A stretch of 64,000 bases of DNA from Cercophora sp. LCS_1 (Eukaryota; Ascomycota; Sordariomycetes; Sordariales; Lasiosphaeriaceae): NCBI GenBank assembly GCA_036250225.1, contig JAPZLL010000003.1, forward strand, positions 1,054,001 through 1,118,000, given 5' to 3'. This document shows positions 1 through 10,561 of the stretch, piece after piece (position 1 is the first letter of the stretch; each line of letters opens with the position of its first letter). The notes beneath the pieces are model-generated. The model did not search any database and was not told where the DNA came from. It was given only the letters and a program-made list of their open reading frames with translations. A program made the position numbers and the translations under genes.

Positions 1-152
1 CATACTGACTGAATTTATCGTAGAGGACTCGCCGATACGGACAACTAGCCTCCTCCCGTTTAGAAATCGGATATTTATCTGGATGCTCGCTTGCGGATCG
101 GATTTCCTTTTAGAGGCGATACTGAACCCGCGTTGTTGCTCGGAATTCGATC
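1..152. other. left-edge non-coding sequence
   Basis: No coding region is visible before the ATG at 153. A CTGAC at about 6 followed by TAG near 22 resembles the 3' end of an intron, so this could be 5' UTR or part of an upstream exon cut by the window edge. That is inference only. Confidence 0.4.
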
Positions 153-3100
153 ATGAGTAAGGGGGCTAGTAACAACAACCCTCTCCCTGGTGGTCGCACC
201 AGGGAGGAGGAGGAAGAAGAGCTCCGTCAGCAGGCAATCAGACAGGCCATGATAGTAAGTTGCTCGAATCCTTCCGTACTTCGTCTGTATTTCTTCCCAA
301 TGTCTCATCGATCAGCCTTTAGACGACAAAAAGGAATCAACTAACTGGGTGCACGATAGGACGATATTGGCCTTGGAAGACTGGAAGAACTTCCGCTGGA
401 CGACAAGAAGAAGGAGGATGACCATCGCCACAATTATCGTGGAGGCAGAATTACAAATCATCGTGCTGGTCAATCTTCGGGGCGGGCTCCACGGCCTGGC
501 CCCACGGCTGCCAACCTTTGGCAGGGTAAGAAGTCCTGGCGGGAAGAATACCGAAGATCTAATGCTAATATATTTCCAAGCCGCCATCAACAGCGGAGTG
601 TTTGACGACGACGACGCCGAAGCTGTCAAAGGCTTGGATGACCTTGGAGGTGGCAGGCTCTATGGACGAGTGAGGGACCAGAGTCTTCAAATTTTGAACC
701 AAATGCAGCCACCAAACAGACGTCTTATGTGAGTTCCTCCTGGGCCCGTCCTTCTTTTGTTGGGAGAGTACTAATCATGTATGAAAAGTCACCATCCGGC
801 GAATCATCCCAGGTCTACTGGTCAACCCAATCGGTATCAGGCGTACAATCAACAGACTCCTCAGTCCCAAGGGACCCACCAGTCCGCTCAACTGCTCGCA
901 CAAAAGCAGGTAGGGAAAGCTCCAGTTCAGAACACACCTGTCCGGAAGGCCTCGCAGCAACAACCTGCGAGGGTCCAAGGGCCCCACATACCTGCAGCCC
1001 GTCAACAGTTCAAGCCAGGCCAGATCACGCCCAGCAACCAGAGGACGCAGCCCTCGAGACCGCCAGCCTTGGTGCAGCAAAAACCGGCTAGGCCGCCCCA
1101 GAACCTAGCTCAGGGATATTCGGCCATAACTACGAGCACAAAGGCCTTGTTCTCAGCGGAGAAACCTGGACATGAGCCGCCTAATACTGTATTGATGATG
1201 AAGGTGGGTTTTTACTCACAGGGCGACAAGACCGCGGAGGGAGCAATCATCTACTTGACGGTCGGTGCCCCTGGGCCTGCACAGCTCATCGTCTTCAGAG
1301 GCGGTATTGAGGTCTTTCGGGAGTCAATGGCGCAATTTTCGAATGTAATGACCGGCCAAGACGATGATCACCTTTTGGCTTGGATCGAGTTCAGACGTCC
1401 GAATGGCTTGGTAGTCCTGCATGCGCTCTATTTTGAGAACAGAGAGCACCAGTTTCGGTTCGTCAGCAGTCTCAGGAAGATACAGGGCCAAAGGATTGCT
1501 GTCCAGTCGCCCGGCCAGGAGCTCCAGACTTCTACGCCAGCGTCCGCACCGTTTAAGGCCCCAGAACCACCGAAAGCCCCAACTCAAGTTGATCCAAGTT
1601 CCCCAGTGGCTACACGGCCTCGACCTACTGTGCGCCTTCCGTCAAACTCACCTGCCGTCAGGCCCGTTTCGACACATGTTGAGCCGGCACCTTCAGTCAC
1701 GGTCGTTGCAGAGTCAGTCACTTCGGATCTAACTCTCATCAACGCTCCGTCTGAGAGCGATACGCTTGTCAACCTGGAAGACGACGAGGTCTCCCAAGTT
1801 GGGTTGCAGCAGTCGGCGACTGAACTACTCGCGACACTCGAGCCATACAACTGGGATGCTGAGTACTATCACCACCTTGAAAGGGTGTTTACGTTTGCTG
1901 AGGGAGCAGTGGGCTCTGCTGTAATGGACTCTGCTGCAATGAAGGAAGCCATCAAAGCGGCCATAATCATCCACAGATTGCAGATCGATGAAAACATCAG
2001 CCGAGAAAATGCGGTCAGGCTCGCCGACAAGTTCTTCACAAACCTTGAGGGTCGTGCACACCAACCTGTTAGGACACCAGCCCAGCCTACTGATATTTCA
2101 AACCAATCAGTTGGCGCTGCGAGAGATGCTCAGAGGCTCCCAGACCAACCTGTCAGGACATCAGCCCAGCCTACTGGTACTCTAGGCCAGCCTGTTAGCC
2201 CTGGGAGGGAGACTGAGAGGGTTGCAGATCAACCGCAACATGACGTCAAGGAAACTGGGAGCCGCAAGAGGCGTCACTACTCACGGGAGCAACTGTTTGA
2301 CTGTCGAGAGCATTCCGTCGAGCCGTTCCCCCCCCTCACAGAGAAGGAGTTTCTTCCGTTGCCTCGTTGGGCCAGGCCTGGATTGCCTCCTAAACCGCCT
2401 GCCCCTGCCCGGCCAACCCCCGCGTCGGGCTCGAAGAGTCTCGCTCAAAGCGGAGGTTCTATGGCATGGGCGTTGGAAGACCAACGTCAGGAGCTCAGCC
2501 CGGCGGCAGGCGGACAACATGCACCAGCAGCAGTGTCAGATATCCCAGAGGCGGCCTCAAAAACAACGTCGGATGTCGCACGGCCGACCGCGACAACGAA
2601 ACCTCAAGGTCCACTTATATCTGTGGCAGAGAATGTTGATACTCTCAATATGGAGGATCTGGACATTAGCGGGACTTCGAACCCCAATGAAACCCAATCT
2701 CCAGCTGAGCCTGCAATGTCAGTCAATGGAACTCAGATATTCGGCACCATGATGAACGGCCTGAACCAAGCCATTGGCCTTGCGGGATCCAGGTGGGCAC
2801 CCCGCAACTTGAGATCACGAACATCATACCTGGACGAGCTCGCCGGATTGAGCTTTACCCCCCGGGATTCGCAAACGGCAACAACTAGGGCGTCTCGACG
2901 GCGATTGGTAGAGGAAGCGCTTGCCCAGCAGGCTTCACAGAACGTGGCTACGGACTCTGGTCGTGCTGATGCCGCCTCTCCTTTTCAGAACCTTCAGGGT
3001 TATACTGCTGGCTCAGCCCCCGCTCCGAGCAGACCTCCCTCTTCTCATGCTGGCTCAGTTGCTGGCTCGAGCTACCCTGCCTCGAACCAGACTTCCAGCC

Positions 3101-3168
3101 CGCAGCAGCGGCAGCCTTCTCAGCCCCCCCGCCGCGGTGGGTTGGTAAATTCTCGACATGCCTACTGA
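153..3168 (+). CDS. unrecognised Pro/Gln-rich protein with a central folded block
   Basis: Four exons, 153-254, 360-525, 581-728 and 789-3168, join in frame to give 931 aa. The first acceptor follows a CTAAC branch point and the second a CTAAT. I do not recognise the protein. The N-terminus is acidic and charged (run of Glu near residue 20). Most of the rest is disordered and rich in Pro, Gln, Ser and Ala. Two parts look folded: about 270-377, alternating beta-like hydrophobic and charged residues (from VLMMKVGFYSQGD to FRFVSSLRKIQGQ), which could be a PH-like or other small beta domain; and about 490-560, helical (from LEPYNWDAEYYHHLERVF). A short direct repeat, QPVRT(P/S)AQPT, occurs twice at about 560-605. 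A scaffold or RNA/chromatin-associated role is possible but unsupported. The exon structure is well supported; the function is unknown. The start is the first ATG of the open frame, and earlier exons outside the window cannot be excluded. Confidence 0.72.
2061..2182 (+). repeat. intragenic imperfect direct repeat
   Basis: Two roughly 32-bp copies, starting near 2061 and 2151, encode QPVRTPAQPT and QPVRTSAQPT within the disordered part of the Pro/Gln-rich protein. A third, weaker QPV unit follows. Confidence 0.6.
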
Positions 3169-3680
3169 TTGGCCTGGCGAGTCCACTGACCGGGAAACGT
3201 GGAAAAGGCAACAGGATATTGACAAGGTGACAACGGGATAGTTTGTCGGTTACGAGATAGTCTCAGAGTTAGCCTCAGAGGTAGTCTCAGAAATCGACGT
3301 GGCGTCGAGGTGACCAAGATGAATGAGAGCAGTAGTGTGATCGTCAATTTGATGCGTAACTACTCCAGTAGGCGCGATGAGTGCCGATATGACCAGATAA
3401 CCATTCTTAAAAACCCATCCCGCAATCTAACGCCCAAATCAGCCTCAAAACGCCAAGCTTTATGTGCCTATTCCCGTTCACAGGCGATAATCCCCAACTC
3501 CTCGCTATGAAGGTCTGACAGAACCTGACGACAGAACCTGACAAACATGAAAGCGAAGCTCCCACAACGGATGGGGTCGCGCAGTCGAAGCTGAGTTACA
3601 ATACCACCAGTTACAATGCCATCCATCCCTCTGCTTGGTCATGCCGGGCACGTACAGCTAGCTACCCTATCACAACACCT
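3169..3680. other. intergenic, convergent 3' ends
   Basis: This lies between the 3' end of the Pro/Gln-rich gene and the 3' end of RAD52. Around 3255-3297 there are short imperfect repeats of GTCTCAGA/GCCTCAGA type. No gene is visible. Confidence 0.5.
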
Positions 3681-5469
3681 TCAGCCAGTTCTCTGCCTCT
3701 TAGCGTCCGGCCCATTCACCCCGCTAGTCCCGGTTACAGGAACATTATTCGAAACATCAGCTAGCGGTGGGCGGCCAGCACCAGCGGGAGGGATGCCGTT
3801 GTCATTTGGCCTTTTCATAGTTGGCGGGCGGTACTGTCCCCGATTGGCAAGTGGACTAGATTGCCCCGGCGCTCCGATCCGTCTCGTCTGATCTAACTGG
3901 GGGTTGATGATGTTGCCCCTCGCCATCGGCCCCGCTGCCGGCCCTGGTCGAGGCATCGGTTTGGCTCCTCCTCCCGTGACATTGTCCGAGGTCGGGTTCG
4001 GTGGGACGTGTTGTCCGCCCTTGGAGACGGGCTTGGATTTGGTGTGGTCGATGCCTGGGGTTTTACGAATCGAGGGACTCTCAGCTTTAGGGTTGAACAC
4101 TTGGTCGGCCTTGGGAGCAATGGTGCCGCTAGCAATTGCTTCCTCTGGAATGTGCTTGACGGCTCGCGCCGAGAAGAACCCTACTGTTTCTGGGACTGCG
4201 CCAGCTCCTGGCTGGGCTGTGGGCTGGGGGTTTGCCGAAGCTGGTTGTGGAGCATGGTTGTTCTGGGGAGGAATAGGTGGCCGGTTGTTGTTAAACTGCT
4301 GCGGTGGTCTGGCGCCATTGGTAAACTGGTTATTTTGTGCCCCGGCAAATGAGTTTGTGATAGGTCGGGATGGTTGCTGTTGATGCGGTGTGAGGGGTTG
4401 TCTTGGCTGGTTAGAACCCGCTGAGCCCGACCTTGCAAGAGGTCGAGGAGGCGGTGGCTTCATGTTGTTCCCGTTGTTGATTTGTGGATTTGGAGCTCTC
4501 TCGTTAGAGCTACCAACGTTGGAAACAGACAGAACCACTTCATCAGGGTGGCCTTCATCTGAAATGTTGAAGTCGGCCTCATCAATGTCGATGTCTAGCA
4601 CAGTGGTTAGCTCAGCCTATTCCACAGCTCGAATCACACGTACCCCCAAGGAAGTCATCAAATGACTCTGCGGTCAATACTGCTTCTAGTCAGCGCCTTC
4701 ATCGCCTTCAATTTGGGATCCTCGTTCGTACATTGTGGCGGAGCAGCCGGCTCAATTTTGGGCGGAACCTCAACAGATTCCTTCTTCACCACAAAATCTG
4801 CATGACGATGTAATGTATCGACGTCAAATTTCTTCGTAGGGGCTGCCTTCACCTTGACGACCTTGGCCAGGTAGTCCTTGTCGTAAATGCAGTTCCCCAG
4901 AACATTGCCGAAATTACGAAGGGCGCGCTTCAGCGCGTCAGTCGTGCCCTCCTTCTTGGCCTTCTCGAATGCGGCGGCTTTGCCCTTGCAGTTCTCGATG
5001 TGACCGTAGCCAATATCCTCATGATATGTACCATCCCGCAGCGTCACACGAACAACCACAGACAAGCCCAGGCTGATTTTGAGTGTCTGCGGGTTCTCGT
5101 CCACGAAGTCGACTTGGATGTTTTGTATGCTAGAAGACCATCCGTTGAAACCGAAGACCTCGTTGGCGAGAGCAATACATTTTTCAGCCGCCAGATAGTG
5201 TATCTTTTGACCCGAGGGACCAGGACGGGAGGATATGTACTCGGGGCCGAGCTGTTTCTCAAGCCTGCTCTGCAATGTCGCAATCTCCTGGGCAGTGTAC
5301 TCCGACATCCGCTTCTGCGGCTCCTCGAATGGGTTGGCAATGGCGCTGTGTTGATCACCTGGCCTAGAGTGCATGCCAAAGTCAGCTTCTTTTGCTCCTG
5401 CGGAGACGCGGAACTTTGGCAATCCAAAGTTAGGGGCGCGATTGAAGGCAATACGACGTACGCAGGCAT
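3681..5469 (-). CDS. RAD52: DNA repair and recombination protein Rad52
   Basis: Four exons on the minus strand, 5469-5462 (only 8 nt, ATGCCTGC), 5363-4732, 4682-4644 and 4594-3681, give 530 aa. The joined N-terminus reads MPAPGDQH. Residues about 20-190 form the conserved Rad52/Rad22 DNA-binding and annealing domain (HYLAAEKCIALANEVFGFNG, IGYGHIENCKGKAAAFEKAK, TDALKRALRNFGNVLGN). By family knowledge it forms rings, anneals single strands and loads Rad51 onto RPA-coated ssDNA in the nucleus. After residue 213 come a short acidic piece (SFDDFLGDIDIDEADF) and a long Pro/Asn/Gln-rich tail. GFFSARAV at about 365-372 is the likely Rad51-contact element. The tail ends with a basic DAKRQR cluster, a possible nuclear signal. 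The third exon is small (39 nt) and its acceptor is AAG. An ATG upstream in the reading frame of exon 2 is not needed, because the 8-nt first exon gives the family-like N-terminus. Confidence 0.95.
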
Positions 5470-6746
5470 CGTGGCGATTCTTCACCGTAATTAGACGGAG
5501 AAGCAGGTCATTGATGGTCCCAATACACGGCCCGGAAGTTGGAGGCAGCCCGGGCAGAGGGTAGGGTGGCTGATGAAGCGATGGGAGGGAGGGGGAATAT
5601 TTGGGTGTGGCTGCGTGAATCGCCGTGACGCGTCGAAAGACGTTGTGGGCAGCCGGCAGACGCGCTGGTGGAACGTCACTTACATGTTGTCACGTGATGA
5701 GGCTGCCTGATCCAGTGGGGCGAGCCAGCCATCAAGTCGTGTGAAAAAAGAGTCCGACTCCCTGGAACCGTACAAGAAAGGCCGAATAACTAGTTTACCA
5801 TCGCAGCGTCAAGTTTGTTTAAGCCAGAGCATATTTTTCGATAGACATGGGAAACATCTTCGACGAAAAAAAATATATTTAAAGACATCGAGAGTATTTT
5901 GAATGCCTCCAAATATATTTAGGATTTTTTTATGCAAAGAAGTATCTTCACACCACTTGAGCATGAATGATCGTCTTAGCCTACCTAGGCCTAACTTCGA
6001 TCCGTAGACCCCGCAGCAACCCAAATGCCGAAGCTGGGCTCATGACTTTTGCTGAGTTTGCAGATCAAATCTACGTCAAATCCATCAACGGGGCCTCATC
6101 TGTCTCCTAAGGGGTTGGGGTTATCATTTTATGGCTTCAGTTAGGGAAGGGTTCCTATCGCATTCACTCAGCTTAGAGAGCGTGGAGAAACCAATCCAGT
6201 AATCCTACTAGATTGGAAGCTATGCTGCCAACTTCTCAGCGTTCCACAATCGTTGATTCGAAGATGCCACTTTAAAATCTACTCGACACATTTGAGAGAC
6301 GGAGCCGGACACGGACACGCATATAACGCTTTGTGGGCCTGGCTAGTGCCACGCCAGCCAACCTCCTCGACCAAATTGGGAATCCCACCAAACTCGTAAC
6401 CTCTGTTCTCATAGGCCCCTTTGTTGGCCTTCGTGTGCCACAATGCTCCATTCGTCCTTGCAAAACGTTGTGTCCAGGTGAGGTGACGCTTCCCGTTGTA
6501 TTACAAGTTTCTTCATACTCCAAGCCACCAGAAAGTGAATGAAGGAAATGCCGTAATGGATATCAATAAGCGAGAAAATACAAGAACGCCGCGGAACATG
6601 TGCCGAAAACCCCAGAGTCTATGCCGCCAGCCCACCCGATGCAAGTCGGTCAAAACCAGACACAAAGGAAAAGTCGTCATCAAGCTCGGTTCATGACCCT
6701 ATTTCATCCTCCAGTCGAAATCCATGTTCTGTCCGTCATCAAAATT
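5470..6746. other. intergenic: RAD52 promoter side and 3' side of STS1
   Basis: The part next to RAD52 (5470-5750) must hold its promoter. Sequence at 5800-5960 is distinctly AT-rich, with two exact copies of AAATATATTT at 5871-5880 and 5911-5920, 40 bp apart. The rest shows no coding potential, RNA gene or transposon ends. Confidence 0.5.
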
Positions 6747-7562
6747 CTACCAGGGCCCAACGCGAACGGGAGAACCATAAGTCCCATTAATCAGTTGGTT
6801 CAGGATCGAGTTGGGATTCGAAGGGCCGGATGCGGCGGCATTTGTGTTGGCCCCAATCCAGCCAACCTCCATTGCCATGGCGTTCATGGCGTGCTCGAGA
6901 CGGCCTTGGGACTGGTGGTTGTGCTTGGTCAGAATCTGATCCCATCCACCAGTGTGCAACACAATGCCGCCTCCTCGCTTTGAACCCTCCGTGATGACCA
7001 TCGCCCAAGCTTTTGAAATCTCATCGTAGGCGTTGTCCTTGTGGTGGCGATATTGCTGATTCTCGAAGTCGGGGAGTGCATGGATGACCTTCGTTGCGCC
7101 ATCAAGGTAGTGCAAACAGGTATTCGTCTGCTCGGTTGGCGGGAGGTACTGGGGAGTAAAATCCGAGATGGCGTCGGTGAGGGCGACCAAGTGCTGTTTC
7201 ACTCGAAAATACATGTAATCGGGACTCGAGCTTCCGAACGGAACTGCTGCCCGGAGCTTCTCCTGGTACTCTGCCAGCACGCCTAGGGCTGAAGCGGCGC
7301 TCGGCTTCGGCGCATCGTTGACCAACTCCTGACTGATATCGGGGTGCCGCTCGCAGATCTTCTGGAGAACTGTCCGAAGCTGGGTTGTATCGAGCGTCTC
7401 GAGGAGTCGCGGCAGCGGGAGGGGGCGTCCGTTCAGGTCCTGGCCTGCTCTGACTTTCTTTGACGGTCTCGCAAGTTGTCTGGAGGAAATAGCCGGCGAG
7501 CTAGTAGGAGAAACCGACATCTCATCGTTTTCATCGTCCGCCTTCCGCTTCCTGGAAGCCAT
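6747..7562 (-). CDS. STS1: nuclear proteasome tethering factor Sts1/Cut8
   Basis: A single exon of 271 aa starting at the ATG at 7562 (MASRKRKADDENDE). The N-terminus carries basic KRK and KK clusters (nuclear signal) and a Ser/Pro-rich stretch. From about residue 50 the Cut8/STS1 domain follows: PLPRLLETLDTTQLRTVL, ICERHPDISQEL, then a helical region with RHHKDNAYDEISKAWAMVI and the conserved GGWDQILTKHN, and LEHAMNAMAMEVGWIG near the C-terminus. Family role: the protein binds the 26S proteasome through an N-terminal Lys-rich segment and anchors it at the nuclear envelope; in yeasts it is itself short-lived and ubiquitinated. No intron is seen. The frame stays open a few codons upstream through a GTG, but the ATG is the natural start. 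Confidence 0.9.
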   Translation of the reverse strand: MASRKRKADDENDEMSVSPTSSPAISSRQLARPSKKVRAGQDLNGRPLPLPRLLETLDTTQLRTVLQKICERHPDISQELVNDAPKPSAASALGVLAEYQEKLRAAVPFGSSSPDYMYFRVKQHLVALTDAISDFTPQYLPPTEQTNTCLHYLDGATKVIHALPDFENQQYRHHKDNAYDEISKAWAMVITEGSKRGGGIVLHTGGWDQILTKHNHQSQGRLEHAMNAMAMEVGWIGANTNAAASGPSNPNSILNQLINGTYGSPVRVGPW

Positions 7563-9292
7563 ATTGTATGGCGACACTGCACATGAGCTCGTCAGTCAAC
7601 TCGCTTCACCAGATTGCCACCCAACGAGACCACGACAACAGAGGGTTCATTTCGCTTCAAACTGGAACAACAAAGTCGCAGATTTAATTGATTCGGGGTA
7701 CTTACTCGATCGAGGGGGCGACAGCCGGGCAGCGTCGTGCTGGTGCGGGAAAAATGGCGGTTGGGGAGAGAGAAGGACGTTCATCGTGATCCCGACCGAG
7801 GCCCGCAAACCTGAGCACTGGCAACAGCCCGCTGATGGAAACCTCAGGTTCTGCTCAATGCGTGCGTGGTTGAGAGACCGAAAGGTTGCGAGAGGGGAAG
7901 GTGGAAGCGGAAGGGCGAAAATGAGGAGGTGCGGGAGTTGGTAGGAGCAAGTGTCCGCAACCCTAGTCTAATGTCTTGCGGCCTGGGTAACTGGGCCAGT
8001 CAGGTGTGATGTGCTGGTCCAAGAGGTTTTTTGGTGTGTCGGAGAGCAACAAGGGCAGAGTGGGGACAGGCTCAAGAGTCGAGGATCGCCCAGTCGTTTG
8101 TCGCTGGACTAATCCTTATCAGGGCCGGCTCACTTAGCTGCTAGCTCAAATAGGTTATCTTTGAGCCTCGCTAGTCCCAACTGTCACGGTTGCCATGCAT
8201 GCAACGAGGTGGGCACGGTGGGTTCGGTGAACCACTCACTGAGAGCTCTGGCTGTGTTTCTCCTTCGCCTGCCTGAGGAACAAAACCTAGCGGTCAGGGC
8301 ATGAATTCAGGCGCCAACCAACAGCCAGTGATCAATCGCTCAGATGTGTGATATCGATATCAGATCGCTGACATGGATTTTGCCAGTCCAATCACTCATA
8401 TAGCACGTACTTCGTCTTTGGCTCTTCTAAGCAGGCGACACGAATACCTTCGATTTGCATTTGTCCAAGTGAATCGGCTGGGCGCTTGCTTTATTCCTGG
8501 GTCCCGTTCCCTGCACGAGATTGCCAGGGTTCAATCATTACTGTGTACCGCCAGCTGGAACGCAGATGCTGGCCAAGTTGTAAACGACCTCTGCACGTAG
8601 TCCGCCCCCTCCTTCCCCCCGAAATTGGCCCGTTGGTATGACGATCGAACGGCCTTTGCTCCTTTCATCTCAAGCCGCCCAGCGACTGACCCGCCCCTCC
8701 TTATTACCCCTAGGGTTCTTTGTCAAGCCGCCAGGTTTCCGAAAACATGGACGGAAACTGTACTCACCGCCTTACAAAATTCATATTGACTTTGTAAAGT
8801 TCCAATTGCTGCAAGCTATGTCTCCTGGCCTTCACGGTAATGTAATCGAAAGCCAGGAGCCTGAATGATCGTGCTAGAGTCAGTTGTCCTGCGGGGCAGG
8901 CGCCCCTCATCGCTTGCCAAGTGAGCGTTGCAGCGGTTCCCTCCCTAGCTGCAGCACAAGACCAGTGAGACGCCAGCCAAAATGGTCTTCAGCTATGAGG
9001 TCAACCTCAGCGAGGCTACCAGGGCAGAAAGAAAATATATACCGATAGCTTCAGCCTAACATGCACAGCTTCGAAACAAAGTTGTTCTGGCCGAGGTGGG
9101 ACAGTCCTGAGCGGGGGAGGCTGCTCCCGTTCCCCGCAATGCGGTGGGAAGTGATGAACCGGGAAAACGGGAAACTAGTTAGCGCAGCTTATCGCTTATC
9201 AGCAACTAAATTTTCGCCCACTTCTTTTTACCACGCTGGGAGCAACTCTTGAGCCTCTGCCCCTGGAAAATCGCCTCGTTCATCCACTAACC
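7563..9292. other. intergenic: divergent promoters of STS1 and NOP13
   Basis: About 1.7 kb lies between the STS1 start and the NOP13 start, so it carries both 5' regions. I found no convincing open frame, tRNA or repeat. The sequence is of mixed composition with pyrimidine runs near 8600-8630. Confidence 0.5.
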
Positions 9293-10561
9293 ATGGCGCC
9301 CAAAGACCCAATCTCAAGTGACGAAGAACCTGTCGTGGATACGACGTCGTCCTCCTCCTCCAAAAAACGCAAATCAACGGCCCAGAAAGAAATCGAAGTC
9401 GACCTGAACCTCCCCGAACCACCGTCCAAGAAAGCACGCCGCGCTCTGAAGAAGGGCAAGACTCTTCCCGCAAAGCCACAGTCCAGCGATGATGAAGCGG
9501 GCGATGACGATGACGAAAAGAAGAACGAAGAGGCCAAGACCAACAAGAAGAAAGAGCGATCACCATACGGTGTATGGGTCGGCAACCTGCGTTTCACCAT
9601 CACCAAGGCAGAGCTCAGGAAGTGGCTGGTAGACAACTCTGGTGGCGCCATCACAGACGATGCTATAACGCGCGTGCATATGCCCATGAGCAAGCCTGCA
9701 GCTGGCGCGCCCAAGGCGAAGACATCCGAGAACAGGGGTTTCGCCTATGTCGACTTTGCAACCTTCGAGGCCAATGTGGCGGCGATCGCCCTCTCGGAAA
9801 CCGAGCTCCTCGACCGCAAGCTTCTCATCAAAGACAGCAAAAACTTTGACGGGCGACCAAAAAAGGAGGTGACTGAAGAGATTGGAGATAACGAGAAAGA
9901 GAACGGGGCTGGGGGGGTCACAGAGGCTCCCAAGAAGAACCTCAGTACCAAGATTTTCGTGGGCAATCTGTCCTTCCAGGTAACCGAAGATGACCTCCGG
10001 GAGCATTTCGAAAAGTGTGGTAAGATCCGCTGGATCAAGGTCGCGACGTTCGAGGACTCTGGAAAGTGCAAGGGCTACGGCTGGGTAAATTTCGAAGACG
10101 CAGAAGCAGCCGCTTGGGCTGTCAAGGGCTTTGTCAAGATCAAGGAAACGATTGACACACTGGAAGACTTCATGGATGAAGGAGAGAAGCCCGCCGAAGA
10201 TCAATCCGGCGAAGCCGCGGAAGAGGATGAAGAGGGAGAGAAGAAGAACAAGAAGAAGAAGGCACAGAGCGCAGATAACCAGCCGAGGATCAAGACTCGG
10301 AAGTGGTGGGTCAACCAACTATACGGTCGCCCTCTCAAAATCGAGCTGGCAGAGGATGATCAGACACGCTACAACAAGCGCTTCAGGGGCAAGGGGCAAC
10401 AAAGAGAGCAGAGAACTGGCGATTCGGCCGGCGCCGGTGATGGTGCTGGGAGGAGGATACAGAACAGGGAGAAGAATATGTCTGTCTCAAATGATATCAG
10501 CGTTGCCAGGCTGACTGGCGCTCCGGTGGCTCACCAAGGAAAGAAGACTACATTCGATTGA
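9293..10561 (+). CDS. NOP13: nucleolar RNA-binding protein Nop13
   Basis: A single exon of 422 aa starting in a good context (ACCATGGCG). The N-terminal 90 residues are Ser/Asp/Lys-rich with several bipartite basic motifs (KKRK, KKARR). RRM1 spans about 93-186, with RNP2 VWVGNL and RNP1 RGFAYVDF. RRM2 starts near 222, with RNP2 KIFVGNL and RNP1 KGYGWVNF. RRM2 appears interrupted after its second helix: an acidic and Lys-rich stretch (about 285-345) separates it from the last strand (GRPLKIELAED). The Arg/Gly-rich C-terminus ends near KKTTFD. By family knowledge Nop13 is a nucleolar protein found in pre-ribosomal (90S) particles. No intron is seen. Confidence 0.9.
   Translation: MAPKDPISSDEEPVVDTTSSSSSKKRKSTAQKEIEVDLNLPEPPSKKARRALKKGKTLPAKPQSSDDEAGDDDDEKKNEEAKTNKKKERSPYGVWVGNLRFTITKAELRKWLVDNSGGAITDDAITRVHMPMSKPAAGAPKAKTSENRGFAYVDFATFEANVAAIALSETELLDRKLLIKDSKNFDGRPKKEVTEEIGDNEKENGAGGVTEAPKKNLSTKIFVGNLSFQVTEDDLREHFEKCGKIRWIKVATFEDSGKCKGYGWVNFEDAEAAAWAVKGFVKIKETIDTLEDFMDEGEKPAEDQSGEAAEEDEEGEKKNKKKKAQSADNQPRIKTRKWWVNQLYGRPLKIELAEDDQTRYNKRFRGKGQQREQRTGDSAGAGDGAGRRIQNREKNMSVSNDISVARLTGAPVAHQGKKTTFD

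Noticed and set aside
4601..4660. RAD52 as two separate open frames
   Set aside because: Two short introns (4683-4731 and 4595-4643) around a 39-nt exon restore one protein; phases close exactly.
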